Source: Methylobacterium sp. 2A (GTDB taxonomy: Bacteria; Pseudomonadota; Alphaproteobacteria; Rhizobiales; Beijerinckiaceae). Taken from it: a stretch of 64,000 bases of DNA. The DNA is taken from positions 124,001 to 188,000 of the forward strand of contig NZ_VUOK01000040.1 in assembly GCF_009806555.1 (NCBI RefSeq), in the 5' to 3' direction. Positions 20,070 to 28,312 of the stretch are shown here, piece after piece. Under the pieces are notes generated by a model. That model saw only the letters and a list, made by a program, of their open reading frames with translations, was not told the origin of the DNA and did not search any database. The position numbers and the translations under genes were made by a program. Within the stretch, counting starts at the first letter, position 1. Every line of letters begins with the position of its first letter.

Positions 20070-20960
20070 ATGGATGCCTCAGCGACCCTGTTCGACACGG
20101 CCATTGCGCGGCGGCGGCTCGCCCGTGCGGTCCGGAGCGGCTATGCCGGCTTCCTCCTCGAGCGCCTTGCCGAGGATCTGGACGATCGCCTCGGCGCCGT
20201 GCTGCGCAGCTTCTCGACCGTGCTGGACCTCGCCACGCCGGTCCCGATCGTCGCCCCGCTCCTCGCACGCCGCTATCCGGAGGCGCGGCATCTCCGGCTG
20301 GCGCCGCTGCCCGAGCGTGCCGGCAACCGGATCGTCGGCGATCCGGAACTGCTGCCGCTGGCGCCCGGGAGCCTCGACCTCGCCGTCTCGCTGCTCGCCC
20401 TGCACGGCGTGAACGATCTGCCGGGTACCCTGATCCAGCTCCGCCGCGCCTTGCGGCCGGACGGCCTGTTCGTCGGATGCCTGCTCGGCGGCGCCACCCT
20501 CACGGAGCTGCGCCAGAGCTTCGGGCAGGCCGAGAGCGAGATCGAGGGCGGCATCAGCCCCCGGGTCGCTCCCTTCGCCGCCGTCCGCGAGGCGGGCGGC
20601 CTGCTGCAGCGTGCGGGCTTCGCACTCCCGGTGGCCGACACCGACACGCTGACGGTGCGCTACGCCGATCCCTTCAGCCTGATGCGCGACCTGCGCGCCA
20701 TGGGCATGACCAACGCCCTCACCGAGCGGCGGCGAACGCCCCTGCGCCGGGCGACCCTCCTGCGCGCCGCGGAGATCTACGCCGAGCGCTTCGCGGATCC
20801 GGACGGGCGCGTGCGGGCGACCTTCGAGGTGCTGTGGCTCTCCGGCTGGGTCCCGCATGCCAGCCAACAGAAGCCGCTGCGGCCCGGCAGCGCCAAGTCG
20901 CGCCTCGCCGACGCCCTCGGAACGATCGAGCTGAAGCCGGAGGAGCCAGGATCGCCATGA
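20070..20960 (+). CDS. NDUFAF5-like SAM-dependent methyltransferase
   Basis: A methyltransferase-fold protein of about 296 residues related to the mitochondrial complex I assembly factor NDUFAF5 and to BioC. It starts with the family-like LFDTAIARRRLARAVR; the SAM-binding region is VLDLATPVPIVAPLLARRYP, followed by LDLAVSLLALHGVNDLPGTL and RRALRPDGLFVGCLLGG, and ends with LTERRRTPLRRATL and FEVLWLSGWVPHASQQKPLR, typical of this subgroup. The usual start motif of homologues favours ATG 20070, but GTG at 20001 would add 23 residues; neither has a strong ribosome binding site. It overlaps the DUF427 gene by four bases (ATGA). NDUFAF5 hydroxylates an arginine rather than methylating, so the reaction is open. 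Confidence 0.82.
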   Translation: MDASATLFDTAIARRRLARAVRSGYAGFLLERLAEDLDDRLGAVLRSFSTVLDLATPVPIVAPLLARRYPEARHLRLAPLPERAGNRIVGDPELLPLAPGSLDLAVSLLALHGVNDLPGTLIQLRRALRPDGLFVGCLLGGATLTELRQSFGQAESEIEGGISPRVAPFAAVREAGGLLQRAGFALPVADTDTLTVRYADPFSLMRDLRAMGMTNALTERRRTPLRRATLLRAAEIYAERFADPDGRVRATFEVLWLSGWVPHASQQKPLRPGSAKSRLADALGTIELKPEEPGSP

Positions 20961-21319
20961 AGATACCCGGACCCGACCATCCCATCACCGTCACGCCGGA
21001 GCCGCGCCGCGTGCGCGTCGTCGTAGCCGGTACCGTCGTCGCGGAGACGCGCGACGCCCTGCGGCTGGAGGAGGCCCGCTACCCGCCGGTCTTCTACGTG
21101 CCGCGCCGCGATACGCACGCGGCGTTCTTCGTGCCGTCGGCGCGCACCAGCCACTGTCCCTACAAGGGCGACGCGCGGTATTTCGACCTTCAGGTGGCAG
21201 AGACACGCCGTCCGGATGCGGTCTGGAGCTACGAGGCGCCCTTTCCTGCGGTCGAGGCGATCCGCGGTCACGTGGCGTTCTATCCGGATCGGGTCGACGC
21301 CATCGAGGTGACGGACTGA
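20957..21319 (+). CDS. DUF427 domain protein
   Basis: A 120-aa protein made of one DUF427 domain. Family marks are VFYVPRRD near residue 45, HCPYKGDARYFDL and the final GHVAFYPDRVDAIEV. The structure known for the family is a compact beta barrel; the biochemical role is unsettled. The ATG overlaps the stop of the methyltransferase gene, so the two are expressed together. Convergent with the next large gene. Confidence 0.9.
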   Translation: MKIPGPDHPITVTPEPRRVRVVVAGTVVAETRDALRLEEARYPPVFYVPRRDTHAAFFVPSARTSHCPYKGDARYFDLQVAETRRPDAVWSYEAPFPAVEAIRGHVAFYPDRVDAIEVTD

Positions 21320-21340
21320 TCCGTCAGCCCATCCCGCCGC

Positions 21341-22846
21341 TCAGGCGCGGACCAGGGTCCAGAACCCGTATTTGCGTCCATGGCTGCGCCGCAGCTTCGC
21401 GCGATAGCCCTGCGCATCCGGCTCGATCGCGCTCGCGTCGAGCCGGGCCGCCAGGCCGTCGAGTTCAGCGAGGTAGCGTGCGGCCTTGGGATACGCGACG
21501 CTGCGATTGTAATCGAGGATGCCGTCGATCAGCTGGCGGTACAGGATCGTGGCGGCCAGGGGATGGTCCTGGGCCAGGGCTTCGGCGGCCGGCGCGAGGA
21601 TTCCGTATTCCTGTCCGCCGTCCCAGACGCTCGGATGCCGCGTCACCAACCGCGCGGCGCGGCGCAGATCCGGCCACCCGACCAGGAAGGCGAGCGCCCG
21701 ATGCGGCTTCGGGAAGTCTTCGGCGTAGTCGAGGGCGCGTTCAAGCGCCTCCTCGTCCTCGAAATCGGGCAGCTTGGCGAGGAAGCCGCGCAGCATCGGC
21801 GCATCGAGCTCCGCCTCGAAGCCCCCCCAGCGCAGGGCCTGCGCCTCCGCACTGCGTCCCAGGGCATCGAGGATCTCGATCTCCGCCACCAGCCGCTCGC
21901 GCTCGGGCACGCGCGGATCGAAGATGGCGATCAGGTCTTCCCGGGTCGCCATACGGCGTTTGTCGGGATCCTGCTTGCGCCGGATCCAGTCCAGAGCTTC
22001 CGGTGCGCGGCCCGCGCCGAGCAGGCGCCGGGCGATCTCGGTTCGGTTCTCGGCCCCGGGCGCGATCTGGCTCTCAAGGGCGATGAAAGCGTCCGGATCG
22101 CCCCGGCGATCGGCGATGGCCTGACGCAGGCGCAGGATCTGGTTCTTGTTGTCCAGGCGGAACGCCGCGGACCTCCGCTTCCGACCGATCCCGGACGAGC
22201 CGGCCGCCGCGCCCAAACGGGTGTCGATCTCCGCGAGCGCGTCCATCGGCAACGCCGGCACGATCTCGGTCAGGAGAGCGCCGAGCGGACCGAACGGATC
22301 GTCCGTGAACGGCCCCACGAGATCGAGCGCGACGCGCGTGGCCGCCTCGGGCTGCAACCCACCGATCATCGCGATGAAACCCGCAGAGGCCCGATCGAAG
22401 ATGCCCTGGATCGCGCCGTTGCTGTCATCGACCCGGTTCAGCACCAGATCGGCGCCTTCGAGGAACCGGCGGAGGCGGTCGAGCGCGGCGATGGGGTCCA
22501 GGGGCCGCAACTCGTCGAGGATCACCGTGACGAGGGCGGTGAGATCGGCCGCGAAGGCCCGGCGCTTCTGCCAGTCGATGTAGCTCTGGGCGCCTTCCAG
22601 CGCGGTCAGCCGCCGGTCGACGATCGCCGCCACGGCCTCCGGACCCTGGAGCGCGGCGAGGGCCGCCGTCACGAGCTTCTTGAAGCCGGGGTTGCGCGCC
22701 GTCTCGCCGAGGATGAGACCGATCAGGCGGTCGGCACCCAGCGCCGCCAAGGTCTCGGGCGACGGCGTCGTGCGCCGCGCGCCCTTCGGCAGGGACGCCG
22801 CCTTGGACGGCGGCGCCCCGGGCTTCACCGCAGGCTTGCGCGCCAC
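21341..22846 (-). CDS. Large hypothetical protein (DUF6880-like)
   Basis: A 501-aa soluble, helical protein, MARKPAVKPGAPPSKAAS at the start with a basic Pro/Ala/Lys-rich leader and then tetratricopeptide-like helices through to KYGFWTLVRA. The C-terminal half (LALDYAEDFPKPHRALAFLV-type helices, RQLIDGILDYNRSVAYPKAA, YLAELDGLA) resembles the DUF6880 family and the non-SWIM part of SWIM-associated proteins, where such repeats are seen. No enzyme motif is visible. It is monocistronic, ending 22 bp from the convergent DUF427 gene. The family assignment is from memory and moderately sure. Confidence 0.75.
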   Translation of the reverse strand: MARKPAVKPGAPPSKAASLPKGARRTTPSPETLAALGADRLIGLILGETARNPGFKKLVTAALAALQGPEAVAAIVDRRLTALEGAQSYIDWQKRRAFAADLTALVTVILDELRPLDPIAALDRLRRFLEGADLVLNRVDDSNGAIQGIFDRASAGFIAMIGGLQPEAATRVALDLVGPFTDDPFGPLGALLTEIVPALPMDALAEIDTRLGAAAGSSGIGRKRRSAAFRLDNKNQILRLRQAIADRRGDPDAFIALESQIAPGAENRTEIARRLLGAGRAPEALDWIRRKQDPDKRRMATREDLIAIFDPRVPERERLVAEIEILDALGRSAEAQALRWGGFEAELDAPMLRGFLAKLPDFEDEEALERALDYAEDFPKPHRALAFLVGWPDLRRAARLVTRHPSVWDGGQEYGILAPAAEALAQDHPLAATILYRQLIDGILDYNRSVAYPKAARYLAELDGLAARLDASAIEPDAQGYRAKLRRSHGRKYGFWTLVRA

Positions 22847-22894
22847 GACCGCTCCTGTCGATCTGCACGAGACCGCATGGCCGACCCGGTGGCG

Positions 22895-23134
22895 TTACTC
22901 GACGACCTTGGCGCGCGGCCGGTCGTTGCCCCGGGCGGTCTCGTCGTGCCAGCCACCGGCCTGATCCTGATAGCGGATTCCCTCCGTCGAGCCCGGCACC
23001 TGCTGTTCGGCCGCCGCCGCCTGGGCCGCCTGCAGCGCCTCCTCCCGGCTCGGGAAGGTCTCGGAAAAGACGTCGCCGACCTTGTAGGCGAAGCCGCCGT
23101 CATGCTCGACGATGCGATAGGTAACCTCGGACAT
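22895..23134 (-). CDS. DUF2188-like small protein
   Basis: A 79-aa acidic protein. VEHDGGFAYKVGDVFSETFP, then SREEALQAAQAAAAEQ and WHDETARGNDRPRAKVVE, matches the pattern of DUF2188 proteins, short alpha/beta domains with an invariant W. A perfect AGGAGG lies six bases before the ATG at 23134. Function unknown; it lies upstream of, and in the same direction as, the large hypothetical gene. Confidence 0.82.
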   Translation of the reverse strand: MSEVTYRIVEHDGGFAYKVGDVFSETFPSREEALQAAQAAAAEQQVPGSTEGIRYQDQAGGWHDETARGNDRPRAKVVE

Positions 23135-23289
23135 CACGCCTCCTGTACGCGCCCATGATCGTTGAGCGCGAACCCGCCGGATGCGCCACGGTTCCGGCAG
23201 GCTTCTCGCGTCGGCCTCCGATCTGCCGGATTGCGTGCCTAACATCGCCCGATTCCGGCACGGCAACGACGACCCAGGTAACGACGACG

Positions 23290-23541
23290 ATGCAGCTCCG
23301 AACCATGATCGCCCTGACCCTGGTCCTCGTCGCGTTGCCGGCGCGGGCCGAAGAGGGATTTCTGGACACGCTGTTCGGCGGTTCCGGCCGGGGCGCGCCG
23401 CCCAATCCCTTCGCGTCGAATTACGCGTCGGCCCCACCCACGGCCGACGACATCCGGGCCGAGCGGCAGCGGCGGGCCGGTCGCGGCGGGCGCGGGACTC
23501 AGGCTGCGCCCCTGCCCCCGGGCCGCATCCCCGGGGAGTGA
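23290..23541 (+). CDS. Small secreted protein
   Basis: An 83-aa protein with a signal peptide (MQLRTMIALTLVLVALPARA, cleavage ARA-EE), then EEGFLDTLFGGSGRGAPPNP and a basic Gly/Arg/Pro-rich tail. The short GFLDTLFGG motif after the signal peptide recurs in small exported proteins of Methylobacterium and bradyrhizobia, as far as I recall. No function can be assigned. It ends six bases before the convergent fabI gene. Confidence 0.7.
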   Translation: MQLRTMIALTLVLVALPARAEEGFLDTLFGGSGRGAPPNPFASNYASAPPTADDIRAERQRRAGRGGRGTQAAPLPPGRIPGE

Positions 23542-23547
23542 CGGCGA

Positions 23548-24378
23548 TCAGGAATCGCCCACGACCCCGGCCGCATCCTGCGCCTGGAGCACGTCCGGGC
23601 GCGGCATCGAGATGATGTTGTAGCCGGCATCCACGAAGTGGACCTCGCCGGTGACGCCGCCCGAGAGCGGCGACAGCAGGTAGAGGGCCGAGCCGCCGAC
23701 ATCCTCCAGGCTGACGGTGCGCCGCAGCGGGGCATGGGCGCGCTGGTGGTTGAACATCAGCCGCGCGTCGGCGATGCCGGCGCCGGCCAGCGTGCGCATC
23801 GGACCGGCCGAGAGGGCGTTCACGCGGATCCCGTCCGGCCCGAGATCGCTGGCGAGGTAGCGCACCGAAGCTTCGAGGGCCGCCTTGGCCACACCCATCA
23901 CGTTGTAGTTCGGCATGACCCGCGTTGCACCGCCATAGGTCAGCGTCAGCAGGGAGCCGCCCGGCTTCATCCGCTTGGCGGCGCGCTGCGCGATCTCCGT
24001 GAAGGAGAAGCACGAGATCGTCATCGTGCGCACGAAGTTCTCGCGCGTGGTGACGTCGACGTAGCGGCCCTTGAGCTGCGCCTTGTCGGAGAAGCCGATC
24101 GCGTGGACCACGAAATCGAGCCCACCGTCGAACCGCGCGTCGAGCGCCTCGAAGGCGGCGTCCACCGAGGCCAGATCCTCGACATCGCAGGGCAGGACGA
24201 TGTCCGAATCCAGCCGCGCGGCAAGGGGCGTCACGCGCCGGCCCAGGGCCTCGCCCTGATACGTGAAGGCGAGCCGGGCCCCTTCCGCATGCAGGGCCTT
24301 GGCGATACCCCAGGCGATCGAGTGATCGTTGGCGACACCCATGATCAGGCCGCGCCTGCCCGCCATCAAACCCGTCAT
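23548..24378 (-). CDS. fabI: Enoyl-[acyl-carrier-protein] reductase (NADH)
   Basis: FabI reduces trans-2-enoyl-ACP in each cycle of type II fatty acid synthesis. The 276-aa protein is a short-chain dehydrogenase: RRGLIMGVANDHSIAWGIAK is the atypical FabI nucleotide loop, Tyr148 and the active-site Tyr158-Lys165 pair in YNVMGVAKAALE match the Y-x6-K arrangement, and the substrate loop GIADARLMFNHQR follows. Length fits. The gene follows the fabA-fabB unit on the same strand but a strong terminator lies between them (24513-24538), so it probably has its own promoter or depends on read-through. Confidence 0.96.
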   Translation of the reverse strand: MTGLMAGRRGLIMGVANDHSIAWGIAKALHAEGARLAFTYQGEALGRRVTPLAARLDSDIVLPCDVEDLASVDAAFEALDARFDGGLDFVVHAIGFSDKAQLKGRYVDVTTRENFVRTMTISCFSFTEIAQRAAKRMKPGGSLLTLTYGGATRVMPNYNVMGVAKAALEASVRYLASDLGPDGIRVNALSAGPMRTLAGAGIADARLMFNHQRAHAPLRRTVSLEDVGGSALYLLSPLSGGVTGEVHFVDAGYNIISMPRPDVLQAQDAAGVVGDS

Positions 24379-24512
24379 GCCGACCTTTTCCCGAACGAGC
24401 CTGCCGCACCCGGACCGTCGGGCGGGGCCGCGATGCGCTCGACCGAACCGCGGCAGGGTGCCTTAACGTGCCTCGTCCCGTGATCCAAACGCGCTGACGC
24501 CACGCAGCCGAC

Positions 24513-24538
24513 AAAAAAGCCCCACCTTTCGGCGGGGC
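24513..24538 (-). terminator. Rho-independent terminator after the fabA-fabB-peptide unit
   Basis: On the minus strand an 8-bp stem (GCCCCGCC with GGTGGGGC, one G-U) closes a GAAA tetraloop and is followed by TTTTTT. It starts 22 bp past the stop of the 38-aa peptide gene and ends 135 bp before fabI. Confidence 0.85.
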
Positions 24539-24560
24539 GCTCACGGTTCTGAGGACAGGC

Positions 24561-24677
24561 TTAGAAGTAGCCGTCGGTCTTCGCGCTGGCGTCTTCGATC
24601 AGCGCCTGCTTCGCGTAGATCGCCGCACATCCGGCGATCATCAGACCACTCAGCGTTCCGAGGAAGAATGTCCCCAT
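24561..24677 (-). CDS. 38-aa membrane peptide in the fab operon
   Basis: An ATG at 24677 opens a frame of 38 codons, MGTFFLGTLSGLMIAGCAAI, then YAKQALIEDASAKTDGYF, ending in TAA. A GGGGGTGG stretch just upstream can serve as ribosome binding site. Residues 3-21 form one hydrophobic span, followed by a charged C-terminal tail. It lies 66 bp behind fabB and just before the operon's terminator, so it is very likely co-transcribed with fabA-fabB. No family is recognised; it may be a small regulator or membrane partner of lipid synthesis, which is inference only. Confidence 0.65.
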   Translation of the reverse strand: MGTFFLGTLSGLMIAGCAAIYAKQALIEDASAKTDGYF

Positions 24678-24743
24678 GGCCACCCCCAAATCTCAACACG
24701 CGGTAAACGTCGCCGGCGCGTGAGGGGTTCCGATGCGCCCGGG

Positions 24744-25970
24744 TCAGGCGTCGACGTGCTTCAACACCAGGGTCGCGTTGGTGCCGCCGAACCCGAACGA
24801 GTTCGTGAGCACATGGCCGAGCTTGGCATCGTCCCGGCGCGCCCGAAGGATCGGCATGTCGGCGAAGGCCGGGTCGAGCTCGTCGATATGCGCGCTCTCG
24901 CAGATGAAGCCGTGATTCATCATCAGGAGACTGTAGATCGCCTCCTGCACGCCGGTGGCACCCAGGGAATGACCGGTCAGCGACTTCGTGGCGGCGATCG
25001 GCGGACAGGCCTCGCCCCGGCCGAACACCGCGCGAATCGCCTCGATCTCCTTGTCGTCGCCCACCGGCGTCGAGGTCGCGTGGGGATTGATGTAGTCGAT
25101 CCGCGCGCCCTTGAGCCCCTCGAGCGCCTGCCGCATGCAACGCACCGCGCCCTCGCCCGACGGCGCCACCATGTCGTGCCCGTCCGAGGTCGCACCGTAG
25201 CCCGCGATCTCGCCGTAGATCCGCGCGCCGCGCGCCTTGGCGTGTTCCAGCTCCTCCAGCACGAGGACGCCCGCGCCACCCGCGATGACGAAGCCGTCGC
25301 GGTTGGCGTCGTAGGCACGGGAGGCCCGGGCCGGGGTGTCGTTGAACTTCGACGACATGGCGCCCATGGCGTCGAACAGCACCGAAAGCGTCCAGTTGAG
25401 ATCCTCGCAGCCGCCCGCGAAGATGATGTCCTGCCGGCCGCCCTGGATGATCTCGGCAGCGTTGCCGATGCAGTGGTTCGACGTCGCGCAGGCCGAGGAG
25501 ATCGAGTAATTCACGCCGCGGATCTTGAACCACGTGGCGAGCGTCGCCGAGGCGGTCGACGACATCGCCTTCGGCACCGCGAACGGACCGATGCGCTTCG
25601 GACCCTTGTCGCGGGCGATAGCGGCGGCCTCGACGATCACCCGGGTCGAGGGTCCGCCCGATCCCATGATGATGCCGGTGCGCTCGTTCGAGATATCGCC
25701 GGCCTCCAGCCCCGCATCGGCGATGGCCTGGTCCATGGCGACGTGGTTCCAGGCGGTGCCGCCGCCGTGGAAGCGCATGGCGCGCCGGTCCACCACGCCC
25801 TCCGGATCGAGGGTCGGCGCGCCGGAGACCTGGCTGCGGAAACCGTGCTCGGCGTAGCTGGCGTCGCGCGCGATGCCCGAGCGGGCGTCGCGCAGGGAGG
25901 CCAGCACCTCCTGCGTGTTGTTGCCGATGGACGAGACGATGCCCATCCCGGTGATGACGACACGGCGCAT
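24744..25970 (-). CDS. fabB: Beta-ketoacyl-ACP synthase I
   Basis: FabB elongates acyl-ACP, including the cis-3-decenoyl intermediate made by FabA, and so is needed for unsaturated fatty acids. The 408-aa protein has the thiolase fold with catalytic triad Cys161 (SISSACATSNHCIGNA), His297 (NPHATSTPVGD) and His334 (KSLTGHSLGATGVQE), and the glycine-rich end SFGFGGTNATLVL. ATG at 25970. It lies about 140 bp downstream of fabA on the same strand, the standard fabAB pair. Confidence 0.97.
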   Translation of the reverse strand: MRRVVITGMGIVSSIGNNTQEVLASLRDARSGIARDASYAEHGFRSQVSGAPTLDPEGVVDRRAMRFHGGGTAWNHVAMDQAIADAGLEAGDISNERTGIIMGSGGPSTRVIVEAAAIARDKGPKRIGPFAVPKAMSSTASATLATWFKIRGVNYSISSACATSNHCIGNAAEIIQGGRQDIIFAGGCEDLNWTLSVLFDAMGAMSSKFNDTPARASRAYDANRDGFVIAGGAGVLVLEELEHAKARGARIYGEIAGYGATSDGHDMVAPSGEGAVRCMRQALEGLKGARIDYINPHATSTPVGDDKEIEAIRAVFGRGEACPPIAATKSLTGHSLGATGVQEAIYSLLMMNHGFICESAHIDELDPAFADMPILRARRDDAKLGHVLTNSFGFGGTNATLVLKHVDA

Positions 25971-26110
25971 GATGGTGACGATACCTCCGTCGCGGCGTCG
26001 CTCGTCCGCACCGCGTCCCGGTCAGCTAAGATGACGCGGACACAATCTCAACCGCCGAAGCCGTCCGACGTTGCGGCCGAGCTTCCGACGGCACCGCCGA
26101 AACGGCGCGC

Positions 26111-26647
26111 TCAGCTCTGGAACAGGCCCACGCGCATGTCCTGGACTTGGTAGACGCGCTCGCCGTCCGCCTCAAGCCAGCCGTCGCCGATCCCGAGGAC
26201 GAGCTTGCCCTGCCGGACGCGCTTGACGTCGACATTGTAGACGACCCGCTTCATCGAGGGCAGCACCTGCCCCGCGAGCTTCACCTCGCCCACGCCGAGC
26301 GCCCGGCCGCGACCGGGTGAGCCCAGCCAGCCCAGATGGAAGCCGAGCATCTGCCACAGGGCGTCGAGCCCCAGACAACCCGGCATCACCGGATCGCCCT
26401 GGAAGTGACAGGGGAAGAACCAGAGGTCGGGGCGGATGTCGAGTTCCGCGGTCACGTGGCCCTTGCCATGCTCGCCGCCATCGGTGGCGATCGACGTGAT
26501 CCGGTCGAACATCAGCATCGGCGGCAGGGGCAACTGCGCGTTTCCGGCACCGAAGAGCTCGCCCCGGCCGCAGGCCAGAAGATCCTCGTACGAGTAATGC
26601 GACCGGCGGCTCGCGTTCGGCGCGGAGGTGTCGGCGTCTGACGGCAT
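26111..26647 (-). CDS. fabA: 3-hydroxydecanoyl-ACP dehydratase/isomerase
   Basis: FabA dehydrates 3-hydroxydecanoyl-ACP and isomerises the trans-2 to cis-3 double bond, starting unsaturated fatty acid synthesis. The 178-aa product has the hot-dog fold; catalytic His81 and Asp95 lie in FFPCHFQGDPVMPGCLGLDA. The start MPSDADTSAPN at 26647 fits homologues; the frame continues upstream but as Arg/Pro/Ser-rich non-protein. It is divergent from irr across about 257 bp. This irr-fabA-fabB arrangement is conserved in Hyphomicrobiales. Confidence 0.96.
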   Translation of the reverse strand: MPSDADTSAPNASRRSHYSYEDLLACGRGELFGAGNAQLPLPPMLMFDRITSIATDGGEHGKGHVTAELDIRPDLWFFPCHFQGDPVMPGCLGLDALWQMLGFHLGWLGSPGRGRALGVGEVKLAGQVLPSMKRVVYNVDVKRVRQGKLVLGIGDGWLEADGERVYQVQDMRVGLFQS

Positions 26648-26904
26648 CGCGTTGGCTGTTTCCTCGGAGGTCGGGTTCGGCAGGCTCGCGGTCGAACGTG
26701 CAGGCGAGCTTGCGAGCGAAGGCGTTCGCCCTCTTTCGGCGCGCGGGTTAGCACGGGGCGGTGCGCCTTCAAAGCCGCCAGCCGATCCGCGGCCTCCGCG
26801 CGGCGTCCCTGCCGTGCGACAAGGCTCGGGTTGCGACCACATGACCAGTTCCATATACTGAGCGGAATCTTCCTCAGGCCCCTCGTCGAGCGTTCAGTCC
26901 AGCG

Positions 26905-27420
26905 ATGTCCGAACCGGTGCCATTCCAGGCCGTCTTCAACGGGCGGGTCCCCGCTCCCCAGCTGGAGGCCAACGGGACTCCGCGCCGCGGTTGCCCCCTG
27001 TCCGACCTGCGCGATCGTCTGCGCCGGGCCGGCCTGCGGCCGACGCGGCAGCGCCTGTCCCTCGGCTGGCTCCTGTTCGGCCGCGGCGACCGCCATCTGA
27101 CCGCGGAAATGCTCTACGACGAGGCCATGCGCGCCAAGGTGCCGGTCTCGCTGGCGACGGTCTACAACACCTTGCACCAGTTCACGGAGGCCGGCCTGCT
27201 GCGCCAGCTCGCGCTCGACGGGTCGAAAGCCTATTTCGACACGAACCCGAGCGAGCACCACCATTTCTACTTGGAAGACGAGAGCCAGGTGATCGACATG
27301 CCGGATTGCGGCATCACGGTCGATTCGCTGCCCGAGGCCCCGGAGGGCATGGAGATCGCCGGCGTCGAGGTCATCGTCCGTCTGCGGCGCGCCCGGCCGA
27401 ATGCGCGCCGCCAGAGTTGA
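26905..27420 (+). CDS. irr: Iron response regulator Irr (Fur family)
   Basis: Irr is the heme-responsive regulator of iron and heme genes in rhizobia and relatives; it is active under low iron and is degraded or inactivated when it binds heme. The 171-aa protein has the Fur winged helix (RRAGLRPTRQRLSLGWLLFG, VSLATVYNTLHQFTEAGLLR), a GCP heme regulatory motif (Cys30-Pro31) and the histidine triplet HHH (118-120) of the second heme site. Both heme sites are intact. It is followed by a clear terminator and divergent from fabA, so it may autoregulate or affect fabA; no clear ICE box was seen. Confidence 0.95.
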   Translation: MSEPVPFQAVFNGRVPAPQLEANGTPRRGCPLSDLRDRLRRAGLRPTRQRLSLGWLLFGRGDRHLTAEMLYDEAMRAKVPVSLATVYNTLHQFTEAGLLRQLALDGSKAYFDTNPSEHHHFYLEDESQVIDMPDCGITVDSLPEAPEGMEIAGVEVIVRLRRARPNARRQS

Positions 27421-27451
27421 GGCGGCGGCTCGAACCGTAGGATCGTGGAAG

Positions 27452-27479
27452 AGGCCCGGCCATCGGCTGGGCCTTTCTC
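27452..27479 (+). terminator. Rho-independent terminator after irr
   Basis: A 10-bp stem (AGGCCCGGCC with GGCTGGGCCT, one G-U pair) closes a three-base ATC loop and is followed by TTCTC. It lies 32 bp past the irr stop and just before the convergent SH3 gene. Confidence 0.65.
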
Positions 27480-27492
27480 GTTGGCGGGTCGG

Positions 27493-28056
27493 CTACTCCA
27501 CGACCTCATTCGGGTAAACGCCCCAGAGGCGGTTCTGGCGGATGTAGCCGTCGACATCCCGCTTGTTGGGGAGCGCCACGATCAGGCGGCACCACGTTCC
27601 GGTGCAGCTCTTCACGCTTCCGATCACACCCGTCTGGAGCTTGGCTTCGTCGTCGGCGCCGTCATCGGCCTTCGCGCGCAGCGAGACGGCCGCCTTCTCG
27701 ACCCCCTTATCGGGACCGGCATTGACGATCGCCGTGCGCCGCCCCGAGAGCAGCGAGTGCAGGACCCAGCCCTCGGTGCCCTCCGAATCGCGGATCCGGC
27801 GCCAATTCTCGAATTCACCCACGATCTCGACCGGCAGCCCGGCCCGTTGGAACACCCACAGGGTTCGGTGATCCTTGGAGGGCCCCTCCCGCAGGTTGAC
27901 GCGGTCGGTTTTGAGGCTGGCGTAGCGCGGCAGCGGCATCTTGGTCACCGGCCCGACCCCGGTCTCGATCGGGGCTGCGGGCGCTGCCGCGGCTTCGATC
28001 GCGGGTCCGCCCGCCAGCAGCACCGCGACGGCGAGGCTGAGGCGTAACACGCGCAT
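27493..28056 (-). CDS. Periplasmic SH3-domain protein
   Basis: A 187-aa exported protein. A signal peptide (MRVLRLSLAVAVLLAGGPAI, cleavage after AAA/AAP region) is followed by a bacterial SH3-like domain at about 60-115 (SLKTDRVNLREGPSKDHRTL, WRRIRDSEGTEGWVLHSLLS), and a second SH3-like half (residues about 120-187) with two Cys in SCTGTWCRL. Such double SH3 proteins bind peptidoglycan or other wall components. The second of two ATGs was taken because GGGAG lies seven bases before it. Convergent with irr. Confidence 0.9.
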   Translation of the reverse strand: MRVLRLSLAVAVLLAGGPAIEAAAAPAAPIETGVGPVTKMPLPRYASLKTDRVNLREGPSKDHRTLWVFQRAGLPVEIVGEFENWRRIRDSEGTEGWVLHSLLSGRRTAIVNAGPDKGVEKAAVSLRAKADDGADDEAKLQTGVIGSVKSCTGTWCRLIVALPNKRDVDGYIRQNRLWGVYPNEVVE

Positions 28057-28312
28057 GGTCATCTCCCTGTCCGGATAGGCCGATGGTCGACGATGGGCTT
28101 GGCGAAAGCGAGGCCGTTTCGGTGTGCGGGCGGGCCCGCGTCCGATTGTGTTCCGGCCCACCTCTGGTAGAGAGTCCGATGGGTCAGGACAGGCTCCGGA
28201 ACCGGCGCCGCGCGACCGGTCCTGTCTGGCCGAATCCGGTTAACGGACGCTTGCGCGGGGCGGTCCCGCCCGGCGCCGGGACCACGGCCGCAGAGCTGAC
28301 GGGGAGAGAGAC

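Noticed and set aside
26648..26904. Irr operator (ICE box) between fabA and irr
   Set aside because: No TTAGAA-type palindrome was found by eye, so a direct regulatory link cannot be claimed.
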